NCBI GenBank assembly: GCA_046262635.1
Contig: JBHEMK010000039.1
Span: 1-37,920, forward strand
Origin: JBHEMK01 sp046262635
Lineage (GTDB): Bacteria > Actinomycetota > Thermoleophilia > Gaiellales > Gaiellaceae
Length of the DNA: 37,920 nt
Reading direction: 5' to 3'
In this document: one piece after another, positions 1 to 8,902 of the stretch
How the letters are laid out: each line of letters begins with the position of its first letter
Numbering within the stretch: position 1 is the stretch's first letter
Notes under the pieces: generated by a model
Told to the model about the DNA's origin: nothing
Seen by the model: the letters and a program-made list of their open reading frames with translations, nothing else
Database searches by the model: none
Made by a program: the position numbers and the translations under genes

Positions 1-1
1 C

Positions 2-2683
2 CTGATCGACGTCTTTCCCGCGACCGGCCGCGAGCCGCTGCGGGCCGAGTTCTTCGGCGACGAGATCGAGTCGATCCGCGCCTTCTCACCGTTCACGCAG
101 CGCGCCATCCGTCCGGTCGAGCGCGCCGTCGTGTACCCCGCCGTGGAGCGGCGGCTCGACCTCGTCGAGGAGTGGCACGGGGAGGAGGGCGACGTGCGGC
201 CCGTCCCGGACGACCTCGTGCCGCCCCTCGACGGGCCTCCCGACTTGGTCTGGCAGCCGGACGAGGTGCGCCGCTACTGGGAGGATGAGGGCCTGCCGCC
301 CGTCTCGCTCGACGGCGCCACCGAGCTCGACCCATTCCCGCAGTCACAGCCGTTCGCCTTCGAGGCGCTCCGCCCGGCCATCGCCGCCCGCGGGCTGAGC
401 GAGGCGGAGAACGAGCTTGCCGCCTTCGTCAAGGCGGGCCAGCGCGTCGTCGTCGGCTTTCCCCACCGGGGCGAGGCGCTGCGCACAGAGAATCTGCTGC
501 GCAAGGTCGACGCCCGCGTTCTCGAGGCTCCGGAGAGCCTGGCCGAGGAGGCAGAGCTCCTCTTCGCGGTCACGCCCGCCCGCCGCGGTTTCGTCTGGCG
601 CGACCTCGGCCTCGTCCTGCTCCCGGACCACCAGGTGTTCCGGCGACGCGCGCCGCGTGAGCGCAGGCTCGGCGGCCGAGCGTTCCAATCCTTCGCCGAC
701 CTGCGAACCGGCGACTACGTCGTCCATGAGGATCACGGGGTCGGAAAGCTGCTCGGCTTCGAGACGAAAGAGGTCGCCGGGACGACGCGCGACTATCTTC
801 TGCTCGCCTTCCGCGGCGACGATCGTCTCTACGTCCCGCACGAGCAGCTCGGCAAGGTCAGCCGGTACATCGGGGCGGACGCGAAGGAGCCCACCCTCTC
901 GAAGCTCGGCGGCAAGGCCTGGCAGCTGCTGAAGAGCCGGGCTCGCGCATCGGTGCACGAGCTCGCGGGGGAGCTGATCGCCCTCTACGCGCAGCGCCAG
1001 GCGGCCGTCGGCACTGTCTACGACCTGAGCAGCGACTGGCTCGAGCGGCTCGAGGCCTCGTTCCCCTTCCGCGAGACCGATGACCAGGCACGCGCGATCG
1101 AGGCGGTGAAGGAGGATCTCGAGAGCCCGCAGCCGATGGACAGGCTCGTCTGCGGCGATGTCGGCTTCGGCAAGACCGAGGTCGCGGTCCGTGCCGCCTT
1201 CGCAGTCGCGGTGAACGGCAAGCAGGTGCTGCTCCTCGCGCCGACCACGATCCTCGCCGAGCAGCACTGGAACACCTTCCGGGAGCGCTACCGTGATTTC
1301 CCGATCCGGGTCGAGATGGTCTCCCGGTTCAGGAGGCCGGCGGAGGTCAAGCGCGTCCTCGCCGACTTCTCCGAGGGCAAGGTCGAGGTGCTGGTCGGGA
1401 CGCACCGCGTCCTCAGCCGCGACGTGATTCCGAAGGAGCTCGGCCTCGTCATCCTCGACGAGGAGCAGCGCTTCGGTGTGGCGCAGAAGGAGCTGCTGAA
1501 GAGCCTCCGGCTCGAGGTGGACGTCCTGACCCTGAGCGCGACCCCGATCCCGCGCACGCTGCACATGTCGCTCTCGGGTCTTCGTGACATCTCGATCATC
1601 GAGACGCCGCCCGAGGGGCGCCGCCCGATCCGCACGACCGTCGGCGAGTACGACGAGGACGTGATCAAGCTCGCCCTCGACCGCGAGAAGGAGCGCGGTG
1701 GCCAATCCTTCTACCTGCACAACCGCGTCGAGACGATCGAGCAGGTGGGCGAGAAGCTCCAGCAGCTCTGCCCGGACCTGCGCTTCCAGATCGCTCACGG
1801 CCAGATGCGTGAGAAGGAGCTCGAGGAGAAGATGCACGCCTTCCTGCGCGGCGACGCCGACGTCCTCGTCTCGACGACGATCATCGAATCGGGGATCGAC
1901 ATCCCGCAGGCGAACACGTTGATCGTCGAGCGGGCTGACGCACTCGGACTGAGTCAGCTCTACCAAATCCGCGGACGGGTCGGCCGCAGCGACGTGACCG
2001 CTCACGCGTACCTCTTCTACCCCGACGCGCGCGAGCTGACCGGAGAGGCACGCGCCCGGCTTGCGACGTTGGCCGACCACACCGAGCTCGGCGCCGGCTT
2101 CGCGATCGCGATGCGCGACCTCGAGATCCGCGGCGCGGGCGAGCTGCTCGGCGGTGAGCAGTCGGGCCACGTCGCGGCAGTCGGCTTCGAGCTCTACGTG
2201 GAGCTGCTGAACGAGGCCGTCGCTGAGCTGCAGGGTCAGCGCCGGATCGCGGCGCGCCCGGTTCGGGTCGACGCGCGCATCGACGCCTACGTCCCCGCCG
2301 CGTACGTCGGCTCCGAGGCGCTCCGGATCGACGTTCACCGCCGGCTCGCGCTCGCCGAGACGGAGGACGAGCTCCGCGAACTCGAGGCCATGCTCGAGGA
2401 TCGCTTCGGCCCCGTCCCCGAGCCCGTGCAGAATCTGTTCGCGATCCAGGAGGCGAAGATCAAGCTCGCGCGGCTCGGCGCCGACTACCTCGTGTTCCGT
2501 GGCGGCAAGGCGACGGTGGGCCGGCTCGTGCTGGGCTCGCAGGAGCTCCGCGAACTGCGCGATCGAATCCACACCGCCGTCTACACCGTCTCGAGCAGGG
2601 AGGTTGCCCTGCGGAGCGAAGACGGATTCAGGCAAGCGCTCGGTTTGGTCGATGCTATCTTGGAGGCCCGACAGGCGGCCTAA
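2..2683 (+). CDS. mfd: transcription-repair coupling factor Mfd (5' end outside window)
   Basis: Mfd removes RNA polymerase stalled at DNA lesions and recruits UvrA for nucleotide excision repair. The reading frame is open from base 2, so the gene begins before the window; 893 residues are visible, so roughly the first 200 of a usual ~1100-1150 are missing. The visible part begins in the UvrB-like module (GDEIESIRAF). It continues through the CarD-like RNA-polymerase-interacting domain (GDYVVHEDHGVGKLLG, near 711-760) into the SF2 translocase, with Walker A GDVGFGKTE near 1155, DEEQRFG near 1456, TPIPRTLHMSLSGLRD near 1540 and QIRGRVGRS near 1966. The C-terminal UvrA-binding-like domain ends at the TAA. 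The lipoprotein gene starts 13 bases downstream, so the two are probably co-transcribed. Confidence 0.97.
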   Translation: MIDVFPATGREPLRAEFFGDEIESIRAFSPFTQRAIRPVERAVVYPAVERRLDLVEEWHGEEGDVRPVPDDLVPPLDGPPDLVWQPDEVRRYWEDEGLPPVSLDGATELDPFPQSQPFAFEALRPAIAARGLSEAENELAAFVKAGQRVVVGFPHRGEALRTENLLRKVDARVLEAPESLAEEAELLFAVTPARRGFVWRDLGLVLLPDHQVFRRRAPRERRLGGRAFQSFADLRTGDYVVHEDHGVGKLLGFETKEVAGTTRDYLLLAFRGDDRLYVPHEQLGKVSRYIGADAKEPTLSKLGGKAWQLLKSRARASVHELAGELIALYAQRQAAVGTVYDLSSDWLERLEASFPFRETDDQARAIEAVKEDLESPQPMDRLVCGDVGFGKTEVAVRAAFAVAVNGKQVLLLAPTTILAEQHWNTFRERYRDFPIRVEMVSRFRRPAEVKRVLADFSEGKVEVLVGTHRVLSRDVIPKELGLVILDEEQRFGVAQKELLKSLRLEVDVLTLSATPIPRTLHMSLSGLRDISIIETPPEGRRPIRTTVGEYDEDVIKLALDREKERGGQSFYLHNRVETIEQVGEKLQQLCPDLRFQIAHGQMREKELEEKMHAFLRGDADVLVSTTIIESGIDIPQANTLIVERADALGLSQLYQIRGRVGRSDVTAHAYLFYPDARELTGEARARLATLADHTELGAGFAIAMRDLEIRGAGELLGGEQSGHVAAVGFELYVELLNEAVAELQGQRRIAARPVRVDARIDAYVPAAYVGSEALRIDVHRRLALAETEDELRELEAMLEDRFGPVPEPVQNLFAIQEAKIKLARLGADYLVFRGGKATVGRLVLGSQELRELRDRIHTAVYTVSSREVALRSEDGFRQALGLVDAILEARQAA

Positions 2684-2696
2684 GGTCTGCATCCAC

Positions 2697-3728
2697 GTGA
2701 GACGACTCCTTCCGATCTTTCTGCTCGCTGCGCTCGCCGCAGGCTGCGGCGGCGGCTCCTCGGCGCCAAAGAGCGTCCCGGGTGACGGCGTGGCCGTCGT
2801 CGGCGACCAGACGATCTCGAAGCAGGAGTTCAACGCCCTGCTCGGCCAGGCGAAGACGAGCTTCGTCAAGCAGAAGCGGCCGTTCCCGAAGGCGGGATCG
2901 CAGCAGTTCAAGGCGCTCCAGGACCAGGCGATCCAGTACCTCGTCCAGCGGGCGGAGTTCGAGCAGAAGGCGAAGGATCTCGGAGTCTCGGTCACGAACC
3001 AGCAGGTCGACGCGCGGTTGAAGCAGGTCAAGAAGCAGTACTTCGGCGGAAGCGAGGCCAAATACCGGACGCAGCTCAAGGCGCAGGGTCTGACCGAGCA
3101 GCAGGTGCGGGCCGACATCAAGGCGCAGCTCATCTCGGAGGGAATCTTCAAGAAGGTGACGGCCGACGCGAAGGTCTCGAACCAGGATGCCCAGGCCTAC
3201 TACAACTCGCACAAGTCCCAGTACGGGCAGGCTGAGAGCCGCGACGTGCGCCACATCCTCGTCAACTCGAAGCCACTCGCGGACACGATTGAGGCGAAGC
3301 TCAAGGCGGGCGGGGACTTCGGGGCTCTGGCGAAGAAATACTCGAAGGATCCCGGCTCTGCCGCGCAGGGCGGGAAGCTGACGGTGTCGAAGGGTCAGAC
3401 CGTTCCGCAATTCGACAAGGCCGCGTTCTCGCTCAAGACCAACGAGCTCTCGCCGCCGATCAAGACCCAGTACGGCTGGCACATCATCCAGCCGCTCTCG
3501 GCGATCCGGCCCGCGAAGCAGACGCCGTTCGCGCAGGTCAAGGCGTCGATCCAGCAGCAGCTAGCGCAGACGAAGAAGACCGACATGATGACCAAGTGGG
3601 TCAACGATACGAAGCAGAACTTCTGCAACGGCAAGCTCGCCTACCAGGCCGGGTACAAGCCGGCCACGGATCCGTGCACCACCGTCAGCACGACCGCCTC
3701 CGCGGCGACGGCGACAACCGGCGGCTAG
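2697..3728 (+). CDS. PpiC/SurA-like peptidyl-prolyl isomerase lipoprotein
   Basis: This is a predicted extracytoplasmic foldase of 343 residues. The GTG start at 2697 was chosen because it gives a classic lipoprotein signal: basic RR, a hydrophobic stretch, then the lipobox LAAGC with the lipidated Cys followed by a Gly/Ser linker. A SurA N-terminal-like helical region (about residues 35-165) precedes a parvulin rotamase domain. That domain is marked by DVRHILV near residue 180, FGALAKKYSKDPGSAAQGGKL and the closing YGWHIIQ. The C-terminus is Thr/Ala rich. The frame stays open upstream to 2499, but this overlaps the 3' end of mfd and would bury the signal peptide, so the longer form is unlikely. 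PrsA- and SurA-type proteins act on secreted proteins outside the membrane; substrates here are unknown. Confidence 0.93.
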   Translation: MRRLLPIFLLAALAAGCGGGSSAPKSVPGDGVAVVGDQTISKQEFNALLGQAKTSFVKQKRPFPKAGSQQFKALQDQAIQYLVQRAEFEQKAKDLGVSVTNQQVDARLKQVKKQYFGGSEAKYRTQLKAQGLTEQQVRADIKAQLISEGIFKKVTADAKVSNQDAQAYYNSHKSQYGQAESRDVRHILVNSKPLADTIEAKLKAGGDFGALAKKYSKDPGSAAQGGKLTVSKGQTVPQFDKAAFSLKTNELSPPIKTQYGWHIIQPLSAIRPAKQTPFAQVKASIQQQLAQTKKTDMMTKWVNDTKQNFCNGKLAYQAGYKPATDPCTTVSTTASAATATTGG

Positions 3729-3759
3729 TGCTGCAACCCCTCAGGTACGGTCTCGGGCC

Positions 3760-4557
3760 GTGACCGACCTCGCTGGCGCGCTCGTCGACCTGCAGCTCCT
3801 GACCAAGCGCCTCCGCCGCGATTGCCCGTGGGATCGCGAGCAAACCGCCCGGACGATCGTCCCACACACAGTCGAGGAGGCCTACGAGGTCGCCGACGCT
3901 GCCTACAGCGGCGAGCCTGCCAAGCTCGTCGACGAGCTGGGCGACCTGCTCTTCCAGGTCTACTTCTTGTCCCTCCTGCTTGCGGAGCGGGGGCAGGGTG
4001 ATCTCGAAGTCGTCGCGCGCGGCGTCCACGCAAAGCTCGTGCGTCGGCATCCGCATGTCTTCGGCGCGGTTGAGGCCCGCACGCCCGGGCGCGTGCGCGA
4101 AAACTGGGAGCGCAGCAAGAGGGCCCACGAGGGGCGCGAGGGCGTCTTCCACGACGTGCCCGACTCGCTGCCCGCACTGCTCTACGCGCGCAAGGTGCAA
4201 CGGCGCGCGGCCGCGGTCGAGTTCGAGTACGCGGACGTCGCCGGCGCGCTGGCCGACCTCGAGGACGAGCTGCGCGAGCTGAAGGAGGCGGTCGCGGAGG
4301 CGGGCGAGCCGGCGCCCGAGACGGAACCCGGGGTGCACGTCTTCGGGGAGCTCGGTGACGTGCTCTTCGCGGCCGTCAACGTGGCGCGGCGGCTCAACGT
4401 CGATCCGGAGCTCGCGCTGCGGGCGATGTCCAACCGCTTCATGGCCCGCGTCGAGCGGGCCGAGCAGCTCGCGGCGGAACGGGGCGAGACGTGGATCGAG
4501 CTGCCACTCGATGCCAAGGATCGCTACTACGACGAGGCCAAGGAGGCGGGCGTATGA
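3760..4557 (+). CDS. mazG: nucleoside triphosphate pyrophosphohydrolase MazG
   Basis: MazG hydrolyses (d)NTPs to NMPs and pyrophosphate and is a house-cleaning enzyme. The 265-residue product has the usual two-module length. The N-terminal module shows CPWDREQT and then EEAYEV and DELGDLLFQV, which carry the acidic metal-binding helices. A second, more diverged module near residues 165-235 shows ELKEAV and ELGDVLFAAVNVARRL. The GTG start at 3760 is the first in frame and gives the family's normal N-terminus. It lies 31 bases after the PpiC lipoprotein gene. The same association with mfd and eno is seen in mycobacteria, which supports the assignment. Confidence 0.95.
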   Translation: MTDLAGALVDLQLLTKRLRRDCPWDREQTARTIVPHTVEEAYEVADAAYSGEPAKLVDELGDLLFQVYFLSLLLAERGQGDLEVVARGVHAKLVRRHPHVFGAVEARTPGRVRENWERSKRAHEGREGVFHDVPDSLPALLYARKVQRRAAAVEFEYADVAGALADLEDELRELKEAVAEAGEPAPETEPGVHVFGELGDVLFAAVNVARRLNVDPELALRAMSNRFMARVERAEQLAAERGETWIELPLDAKDRYYDEAKEAGV

Positions 4558-4638
4558 CCTGCCGGACGGGCGGTGGCGCGTGGGCAGCAGTTCCTGACCT
4601 CGACGGCTCCTCCCTGTGAGCTGGAGAATGCGCGTTCC

Positions 4639-5910
4639 ATGACACAGATCGCAGAGGTGCGGGCGCGGCAGATTCTCGATTCGCGCGGAAATCCGACGGT
4701 CGAGGTCGACGTGCTGCTCGAGTCGGGCGCCGTCGGCCGGGCGGCGGTACCGTCGGGTGCCTCCACCGGCGCCCACGAGGCCGTCGAGCTGCGCGACGGC
4801 GGCGATGCGTTCGGCGGCAAGGCCGTCACGCACGCTGTCGAGAACGTCCACGGCGACATCGCCCGGGCGATCCGGGGGATCGACTCCGCCGACCAGGAGG
4901 CGCTCGACCGCCGGTTGATCGAGCTGGATGGCACGCCGAACAAGGGCCGGCTCGGTGCGAACGCGATCCTCGGCGTCTCGCTCGCCGTCGCAAAGGCGGC
5001 GGCCGCCGAAGCCGGCGTGTCACTTTTCCGCTTCCTCGGCGGCACGGAGGCGAGCACGCTGCCGGTTCCGATGCTGAACGTGATCAACGGCGGCGTCCAC
5101 GCGCAGAACTCGATCGACCTCCAGGAGTTCATGCTCGTCCCCGTCGGGGCCGACTCCTTCGCGCACGCGCTGCGGATCGGCGCCGAGACCTACCATGCGC
5201 TCAAGGCCGTGCTGCACGATCGCGGTCTCGCCACGGCGGTCGGCGACGAAGGCGGCTTCGCGCCCGACCTTCCCTCGAGCGAGCAGGCGATCGAGGCGAT
5301 CCTCCAGGCCGCGGAGCGAGCCGGCCACCGGGAGCGGGTCGCGATCGCGCTCGATCCGGCCTCCTCGGAGTTCTTCGGCGGCGGTGTCTACCGCTTCGAG
5401 GGCAGGGAGGCCGACGGAGCGGCGATCATCGACTTCTACGAGGATCTCGTCGCCCGGTTCCCGATCGTCTCCCTCGAGGACGGCGTCGCCGAGGACGACT
5501 GGGACGCGTGGCGGCTCCTGACCGAGAGGCTCGGTGATCGGCTGCAGCTCGTCGGCGACGACGTCTTCGTCACGAACCCGGAGATCCTGCAGCGCGGGAT
5601 CGAGGCCGGCGTAGCCAACGCGATTCTCGTCAAGGTCAACCAGATCGGCACCCTCTCCGAGACGCTCGCCACGATCAGGCTGGCGCAGGAGAACGGCTAC
5701 GCCGCGATCATCTCGCACCGCTCCGGCGAGACCGAGGATGCGACGATCGCCGACCTTGCCGTTGCAACCGGCGCCGGGCAGATCAAGACGGGCGCCCCGG
5801 CCAGAACCGACCGGGTCGCCAAGTACAACCAGCTGCTCCGGATCGAGGAGGAGCTCGGCGACGCAGCCGTCTACCCCGGCTGGGCTGCCTTCCCGCGGGC
5901 CCCGCGCTGA
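4639..5910 (+). CDS. eno: enolase
   Basis: Enolase interconverts 2-phosphoglycerate and phosphoenolpyruvate in glycolysis, in the cytoplasm. The product has 423 residues, the usual length. ATG 4639 was chosen because MTQIAEVRARQILDSRGNPT is the standard N-terminus and a GGAG lies 12 bases upstream; the open frame continues to 4573 but has no family support. Visible signatures are AVPSGASTG, NVINGGVHAQN, GDEGGFAPDL, the metal-binding SLEDG and GDDVFVTN, the catalytic-lysine region ILVKVNQIGTLSET, and SHRSGETED near the C-terminus. The next gene is pyruvate kinase, so two consecutive glycolytic steps are encoded side by side. Confidence 0.98.
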   Translation: MTQIAEVRARQILDSRGNPTVEVDVLLESGAVGRAAVPSGASTGAHEAVELRDGGDAFGGKAVTHAVENVHGDIARAIRGIDSADQEALDRRLIELDGTPNKGRLGANAILGVSLAVAKAAAAEAGVSLFRFLGGTEASTLPVPMLNVINGGVHAQNSIDLQEFMLVPVGADSFAHALRIGAETYHALKAVLHDRGLATAVGDEGGFAPDLPSSEQAIEAILQAAERAGHRERVAIALDPASSEFFGGGVYRFEGREADGAAIIDFYEDLVARFPIVSLEDGVAEDDWDAWRLLTERLGDRLQLVGDDVFVTNPEILQRGIEAGVANAILVKVNQIGTLSETLATIRLAQENGYAAIISHRSGETEDATIADLAVATGAGQIKTGAPARTDRVAKYNQLLRIEEELGDAAVYPGWAAFPRAPR

Positions 5911-6075
5911 CCGGTGCTGAACCGGACGTGTCCCGCCCGGCCGCGGCGCACGACGGCCACTCGCCGACGGACGAGCGGGAGCCGATCGCGACGGCGCGAA
6001 CGGCGGCCGCGGCGGTGTTCTTCCCCGCGGTGGCCCGCGCACGCTCCTGGCCGCACCCGGCGCTACGCTGCGGTC

Positions 6076-7491
6076 ATGGCCGCCAACATGGTCCGGCGCA
6101 CGAAGATCGTGGCCACGCTCGGCCCCTCGTCGGACTCGCCCGAGCGGCTGCGCGAGCTCGCCGCCGCCGGGATCGACGCGGCCCGCCTCAACCTCTCGCA
6201 CGGAACCCACGAGGAGCATGCCGAGCGCGCGCGCCGCGTGCGCGAGGTCGAGGCGGAGATCCGCCGGCCGATCGCGCTGATCGCAGACCTGCAGGGTCCC
6301 AAGCTCCGCATCGGCGACCTCCAGGGGGCCTTGACGCTGACGCGCGGCTCGGAGATCGTCGTCGTCGGGAACCAGTCTGCGAGCGACGGCGAGCTGCCCG
6401 TGCTGCCGGCGGTGATCGGCGACGTGCTCCGGCCCGGCCACGAGGTCCTGGTCGACGACGGGCTCGTGCGCCTGCGCGTCGAGGAGGTGGAGGACGGCCG
6501 CGCACGGTGCAACGTGCTCGTCGGTGGGCGGATCAGCTCCCACAAGGGCGTCAACCTGCCGGGCGTGCCCCTGCCGATCCCCTCGATCACGCGCAAGGAC
6601 GTCGAAGACCTGGCGTTCGCGCTCGAGCTCGAGGTCGACTTCGTCGCGCTCTCGTTCGTGCGCTCTGCCGCGGACGTCCGCGACCTGTGCAAGCTGATCG
6701 ACGACGCCGGCTCGAAGGCGCACGTGATCGCGAAGATCGAGAAGTCGGAGGGCGTCGAGGCCCTCGACGCGATCCTCGCCGAGGCCGACGCGGTGATGGT
6801 CGCGCGGGGTGACCTCGGCGTCGAGATCGGGCCGGCCCTGGTGCCGCTCGTGCAGAAGCGGATCATCCTCCGCTGCCTGGAGCGCGGGAAGCCGGTGATC
6901 ACGGCGACGCAGATGCTCGAGTCGATGGTCCACCAAGCGGAGCCGACGCGGGCCGAGGCCAGCGACGTGGCAAATGCGGTCCTCGACGGCACCTCGGCGG
7001 TCATGCTCTCGGGCGAGACGGCCGTCGGCGACTATCCGGTCGAGGCCGTCGCATACATGGACCGCATCGCGAAGGCCGTCGAGCCGAGCATGGGCTACCG
7101 GCACGAGCTGCCCGGCGCCGCGGAACAGCCGACGATCGGCCAGGCGATGTCCAACGCCGCCTGCGACCTCGCCGAGGCGCTCGGCGCGGCTGCGATCCTC
7201 GTCCCCACGTTCACCGGGCGCACGGCGTCGGCAGTCGCGCGGCTGCGCCCGCGGCGGCCGATCATCGCCCTCACGCACATGGGCTGGTCGGTGCGCCAGA
7301 TGGCAGTGGAGTGGGGTGTCACCCCGATGCTGATCCCCGAGATGAGCGACATGGAGCAGCTCTGGATCGCGTCGATCGACGCGGCGCGCGACGCCGGCTT
7401 CATCAACGCAGGCGATCGCGTCGTGATCACCGCCGGGACGGCCGTGAACATCCCGGGCACGACGAACGTGATCAAGGTCGACGTCGTCTAG
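6076..7491 (+). CDS. pyk: pyruvate kinase
   Basis: This enzyme converts phosphoenolpyruvate and ADP to pyruvate and ATP. The product has 471 residues, normal for a bacterial pyruvate kinase. ATG 6076 gives the expected MAANMVRRTKIVATLGPSS; the upstream in-frame stretch is arginine-rich and not family-like. Motifs in order are ARLNLSHGTHEEH, ADLQGPKLRIGDL, the B domain with SSHKGVNLPG, FVALSFVRSAADV, the signature AKIEKSEGVEALD with the catalytic Lys, VARGDLGVEI, ATQMLESM and DGTSAVMLSGETAVGDYP. A C-terminal allosteric-type domain ends in AGTAVNIPGTTNVIKV. The gene lies 165 bases after eno, with no other gene visible between them. Confidence 0.98.
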   Translation: MAANMVRRTKIVATLGPSSDSPERLRELAAAGIDAARLNLSHGTHEEHAERARRVREVEAEIRRPIALIADLQGPKLRIGDLQGALTLTRGSEIVVVGNQSASDGELPVLPAVIGDVLRPGHEVLVDDGLVRLRVEEVEDGRARCNVLVGGRISSHKGVNLPGVPLPIPSITRKDVEDLAFALELEVDFVALSFVRSAADVRDLCKLIDDAGSKAHVIAKIEKSEGVEALDAILAEADAVMVARGDLGVEIGPALVPLVQKRIILRCLERGKPVITATQMLESMVHQAEPTRAEASDVANAVLDGTSAVMLSGETAVGDYPVEAVAYMDRIAKAVEPSMGYRHELPGAAEQPTIGQAMSNAACDLAEALGAAAILVPTFTGRTASAVARLRPRRPIIALTHMGWSVRQMAVEWGVTPMLIPEMSDMEQLWIASIDAARDAGFINAGDRVVITAGTAVNIPGTTNVIKVDVV

Positions 7492-7527
7492 GGAGGACGG
7501 CGCCCGGCCGGGGCGAAGGGACCCGAC

Positions 7528-7860
7528 ATGGCGCGCCGAGGACGTCCCGCCGGCTCGACTCTGGCCCTTCGGTGGGCCGCTATCGCGGCGCTCGCGCTGG
7601 TCGGACTCCTCTACGTGCACCCGGTCCGCGCGTACCTCGACACGAGAGGGGCGGAGCAGGCGCGCAGCGCCGAGGTTCGCGCGCTCGAGCAGACGGAGCG
7701 GAGGCTCGAACACCGGCTCGCAGTCTCCGCGAGCAAGGCCGCTCTCGTCCGCCAGGCCCGCCGGCTCGGCTACGTCAAGCCGGGCGAGCGCCTCTACATC
7801 GTCAAGGGGATCGGCACGTGGCGGAAGAGGCTGCTGGCTACGCTCAGGAGCCATGGATGA
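7528..7860 (+). CDS. septum formation initiator, FtsB/DivIC-like
   Basis: This small bitopic protein (110 residues) probably belongs to the division complex that links FtsQ-type and FtsL-type proteins at the septum. A short basic N-terminus is followed by one membrane segment (LRWAAIAALALVGLLYV, about residues 13-29). A charged coiled-coil-like stretch comes next (ARSAEVRALEQTERRLEHRL), then the FtsB/DivIC-type tail (VRQARRLGYVKPGERLYIV). A GAAGGG lies 7 bases before the ATG. The gene overlaps the DUF501 gene by 8 bases, an order also seen in mycobacteria. The family is well supported; orthology to FtsB rather than DivIC cannot be settled by eye. Confidence 0.88.
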   Translation: MARRGRPAGSTLALRWAAIAALALVGLLYVHPVRAYLDTRGAEQARSAEVRALEQTERRLEHRLAVSASKAALVRQARRLGYVKPGERLYIVKGIGTWRKRLLATLRSHG

Positions 7861-8338
7861 CCGCTCTCTGGTCGGCCAGCAGCTCGGGCGGCCGCCGCGC
7901 GCGTTTCGCCGCGTCGCGCGCCGGTGTCCGTTCGGCCGTCCTGCCGTGACGGAGCAGGCGCCGTTCGACGATGCGGGCCGGCCCTTCCCGACCACCTACT
8001 ACCTGACCTGCCGGCACCTCGTCGCAGCGATCTCGCGGCTCGAGGCGGCGGGCGGGGTGGCGCGGTTCACGGCCGCTGCCGCCTCGGATCCGGCTCTCGC
8101 CGCGTCGCTCGAGTTCGCCGACGAGTGGCAGAGGCAGCTCAGGCGCCGGCTGGCCGGCGGTCGGGAGCATCCGTCGCTCGAGCTCGGCATCGGCGGCTCG
8201 AGCCGGCGCGGCAGCCTTAAGTGCCTGCACGCCCACGCCGCCTTCGCTTTCGCCAACCCGGGCTACGGGCTCGGGCAGCTCATCGTCGCGGAGGTCGAGC
8301 CGTGCTGGCCCGACTCCTGCTGCTCGGACCCCGGCTAG
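7853..8338 (+). CDS. DUF501 family protein
   Basis: This is a 161-residue conserved protein of unknown function. The N-terminal QQLGRPPRAFRRVARRCPFG and the central PFPTTYYLTCRHLVAAISRL match my memory of DUF501, which lies downstream of the FtsB-like gene in actinobacteria. The C-terminal half has a conserved-looking KCLHAHAAFAFANPGYGLG, with Cys and two His close together (a possible metal site, inference only). ATG 7853 overlaps the end of the FtsB-like gene, which implies coupled translation. A GTG further in would cut off the QQLGR motif, so the long start is preferred. Confidence 0.88.
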   Translation: MDDRSLVGQQLGRPPRAFRRVARRCPFGRPAVTEQAPFDDAGRPFPTTYYLTCRHLVAAISRLEAAGGVARFTAAAASDPALAASLEFADEWQRQLRRRLAGGREHPSLELGIGGSSRRGSLKCLHAHAAFAFANPGYGLGQLIVAEVEPCWPDSCCSDPG

Positions 8339-8349
8339 CATCCGCCGCC

Positions 8350-8664
8350 GTGGCGGTCGGTCTGGGGACGGCGCGGCAGGAGTGGGAGGAGGCCTCGCGA
8401 CGGATCGAGTCTGCGCGCGGCGAGCGGCCGCGCTACGACCGCCTGCTCGCGCAGGTGGAGGTCGTGACCGAGGAGCTGCGCCGGCGCGTCGGCCAGACGT
8501 TCACCCTCGCCGAGCTCGCCCTGGCCTACGGCGAGGCAGAGCGCTGGGCGCGCGACGCCATCGGCGAGCGGGCGGCGACGCCCGGCTGGCCCCTCGAGCT
8601 CGCGACGGTCTCCGCAGCTGCGTTCCACCGCTACCAGCTGGGCGCGCTGGACTACACGCCGTGA
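8350..8664 (+). CDS. conserved hypothetical protein, predicted helical
   Basis: I do not recognise a named family. With the GTG at 8350 the product has 104 residues, is mostly charged helix, and ends with a conserved-looking block (GQTFTLAELALAYGEAERWA and later AAFHRYQLGALDYTP). An alternative GTG at 8302 would add a hydrophobic stretch (LARLLLLGPRLASAAV) and overlap the DUF501 gene by 37 bases. The shorter start leaves an 11-base gap and looks more typical, but neither has a clear ribosome binding site. The stop overlaps the next start as GTGA. In mycobacteria the gene after DUF501 is an exopolyphosphatase; this protein is not one. Confidence 0.7.
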   Translation: MAVGLGTARQEWEEASRRIESARGERPRYDRLLAQVEVVTEELRRRVGQTFTLAELALAYGEAERWARDAIGERAATPGWPLELATVSAAAFHRYQLGALDYTP

Positions 8665-8864
8665 CCCCGGTCGGGGAGCGGTCCGCGAGGCGCCGCCGCC
8701 GCCGGCGGGCCGGCGCGGTGCGCTGGGCCGCCTGGATCGCCGCAGGGCTCGTCGTCTTCGGAGCCGGGGTCGCGCTCGGCGAGGCTCTGCACGACAACCC
8801 GAGGCCCGGAGGGACGATCATCCGAATCCGCACGCTGCCCCCGGGCACGATCAGGAAGCCCTGA
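8661..8864 (+). CDS. small single-span membrane protein
   Basis: This 67-residue protein has an N-terminal run of arginines, one membrane segment (RWAAWIAAGLVVFGAGVAL) and a short outer tail rich in Pro, Gly and Arg (GEALHDNPRPGGTIIRIRTL). The GTG at 8661 overlaps the TGA of the upstream gene by four bases, so it is probably translated by coupling. By the positive-inside rule the N-terminus should be cytoplasmic. The tail looks like a motif I associate with small proteins of Thermoleophilia, but I cannot name a function. Confidence 0.6.
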   Translation: MTPVGERSARRRRRRRAGAVRWAAWIAAGLVVFGAGVALGEALHDNPRPGGTIIRIRTLPPGTIRKP

Positions 8865-8902
8865 CGTGTAGCAAGCTGCAGTTTTGGTTAGGTTCATCCT
8901 CT

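Noticed and set aside
344..3151. Long open frame antisense to mfd (over 900 codons)
   Set aside because: It mirrors the mfd codon pattern, is low in complexity (Leu, Arg, Glu, Asp) and matches no family; high-GC genes commonly leave such antisense frames.
5911..6075. Small gene between eno and pyk
   Set aside because: The open frames are Arg/Pro/Ala-rich without a ribosome site or family resemblance; more likely the pyk leader.
5020..7995. Very long open frame antisense to eno, pyk and the FtsB-like gene
   Set aside because: It spans three clearly identified genes on the other strand and has no domain of its own.
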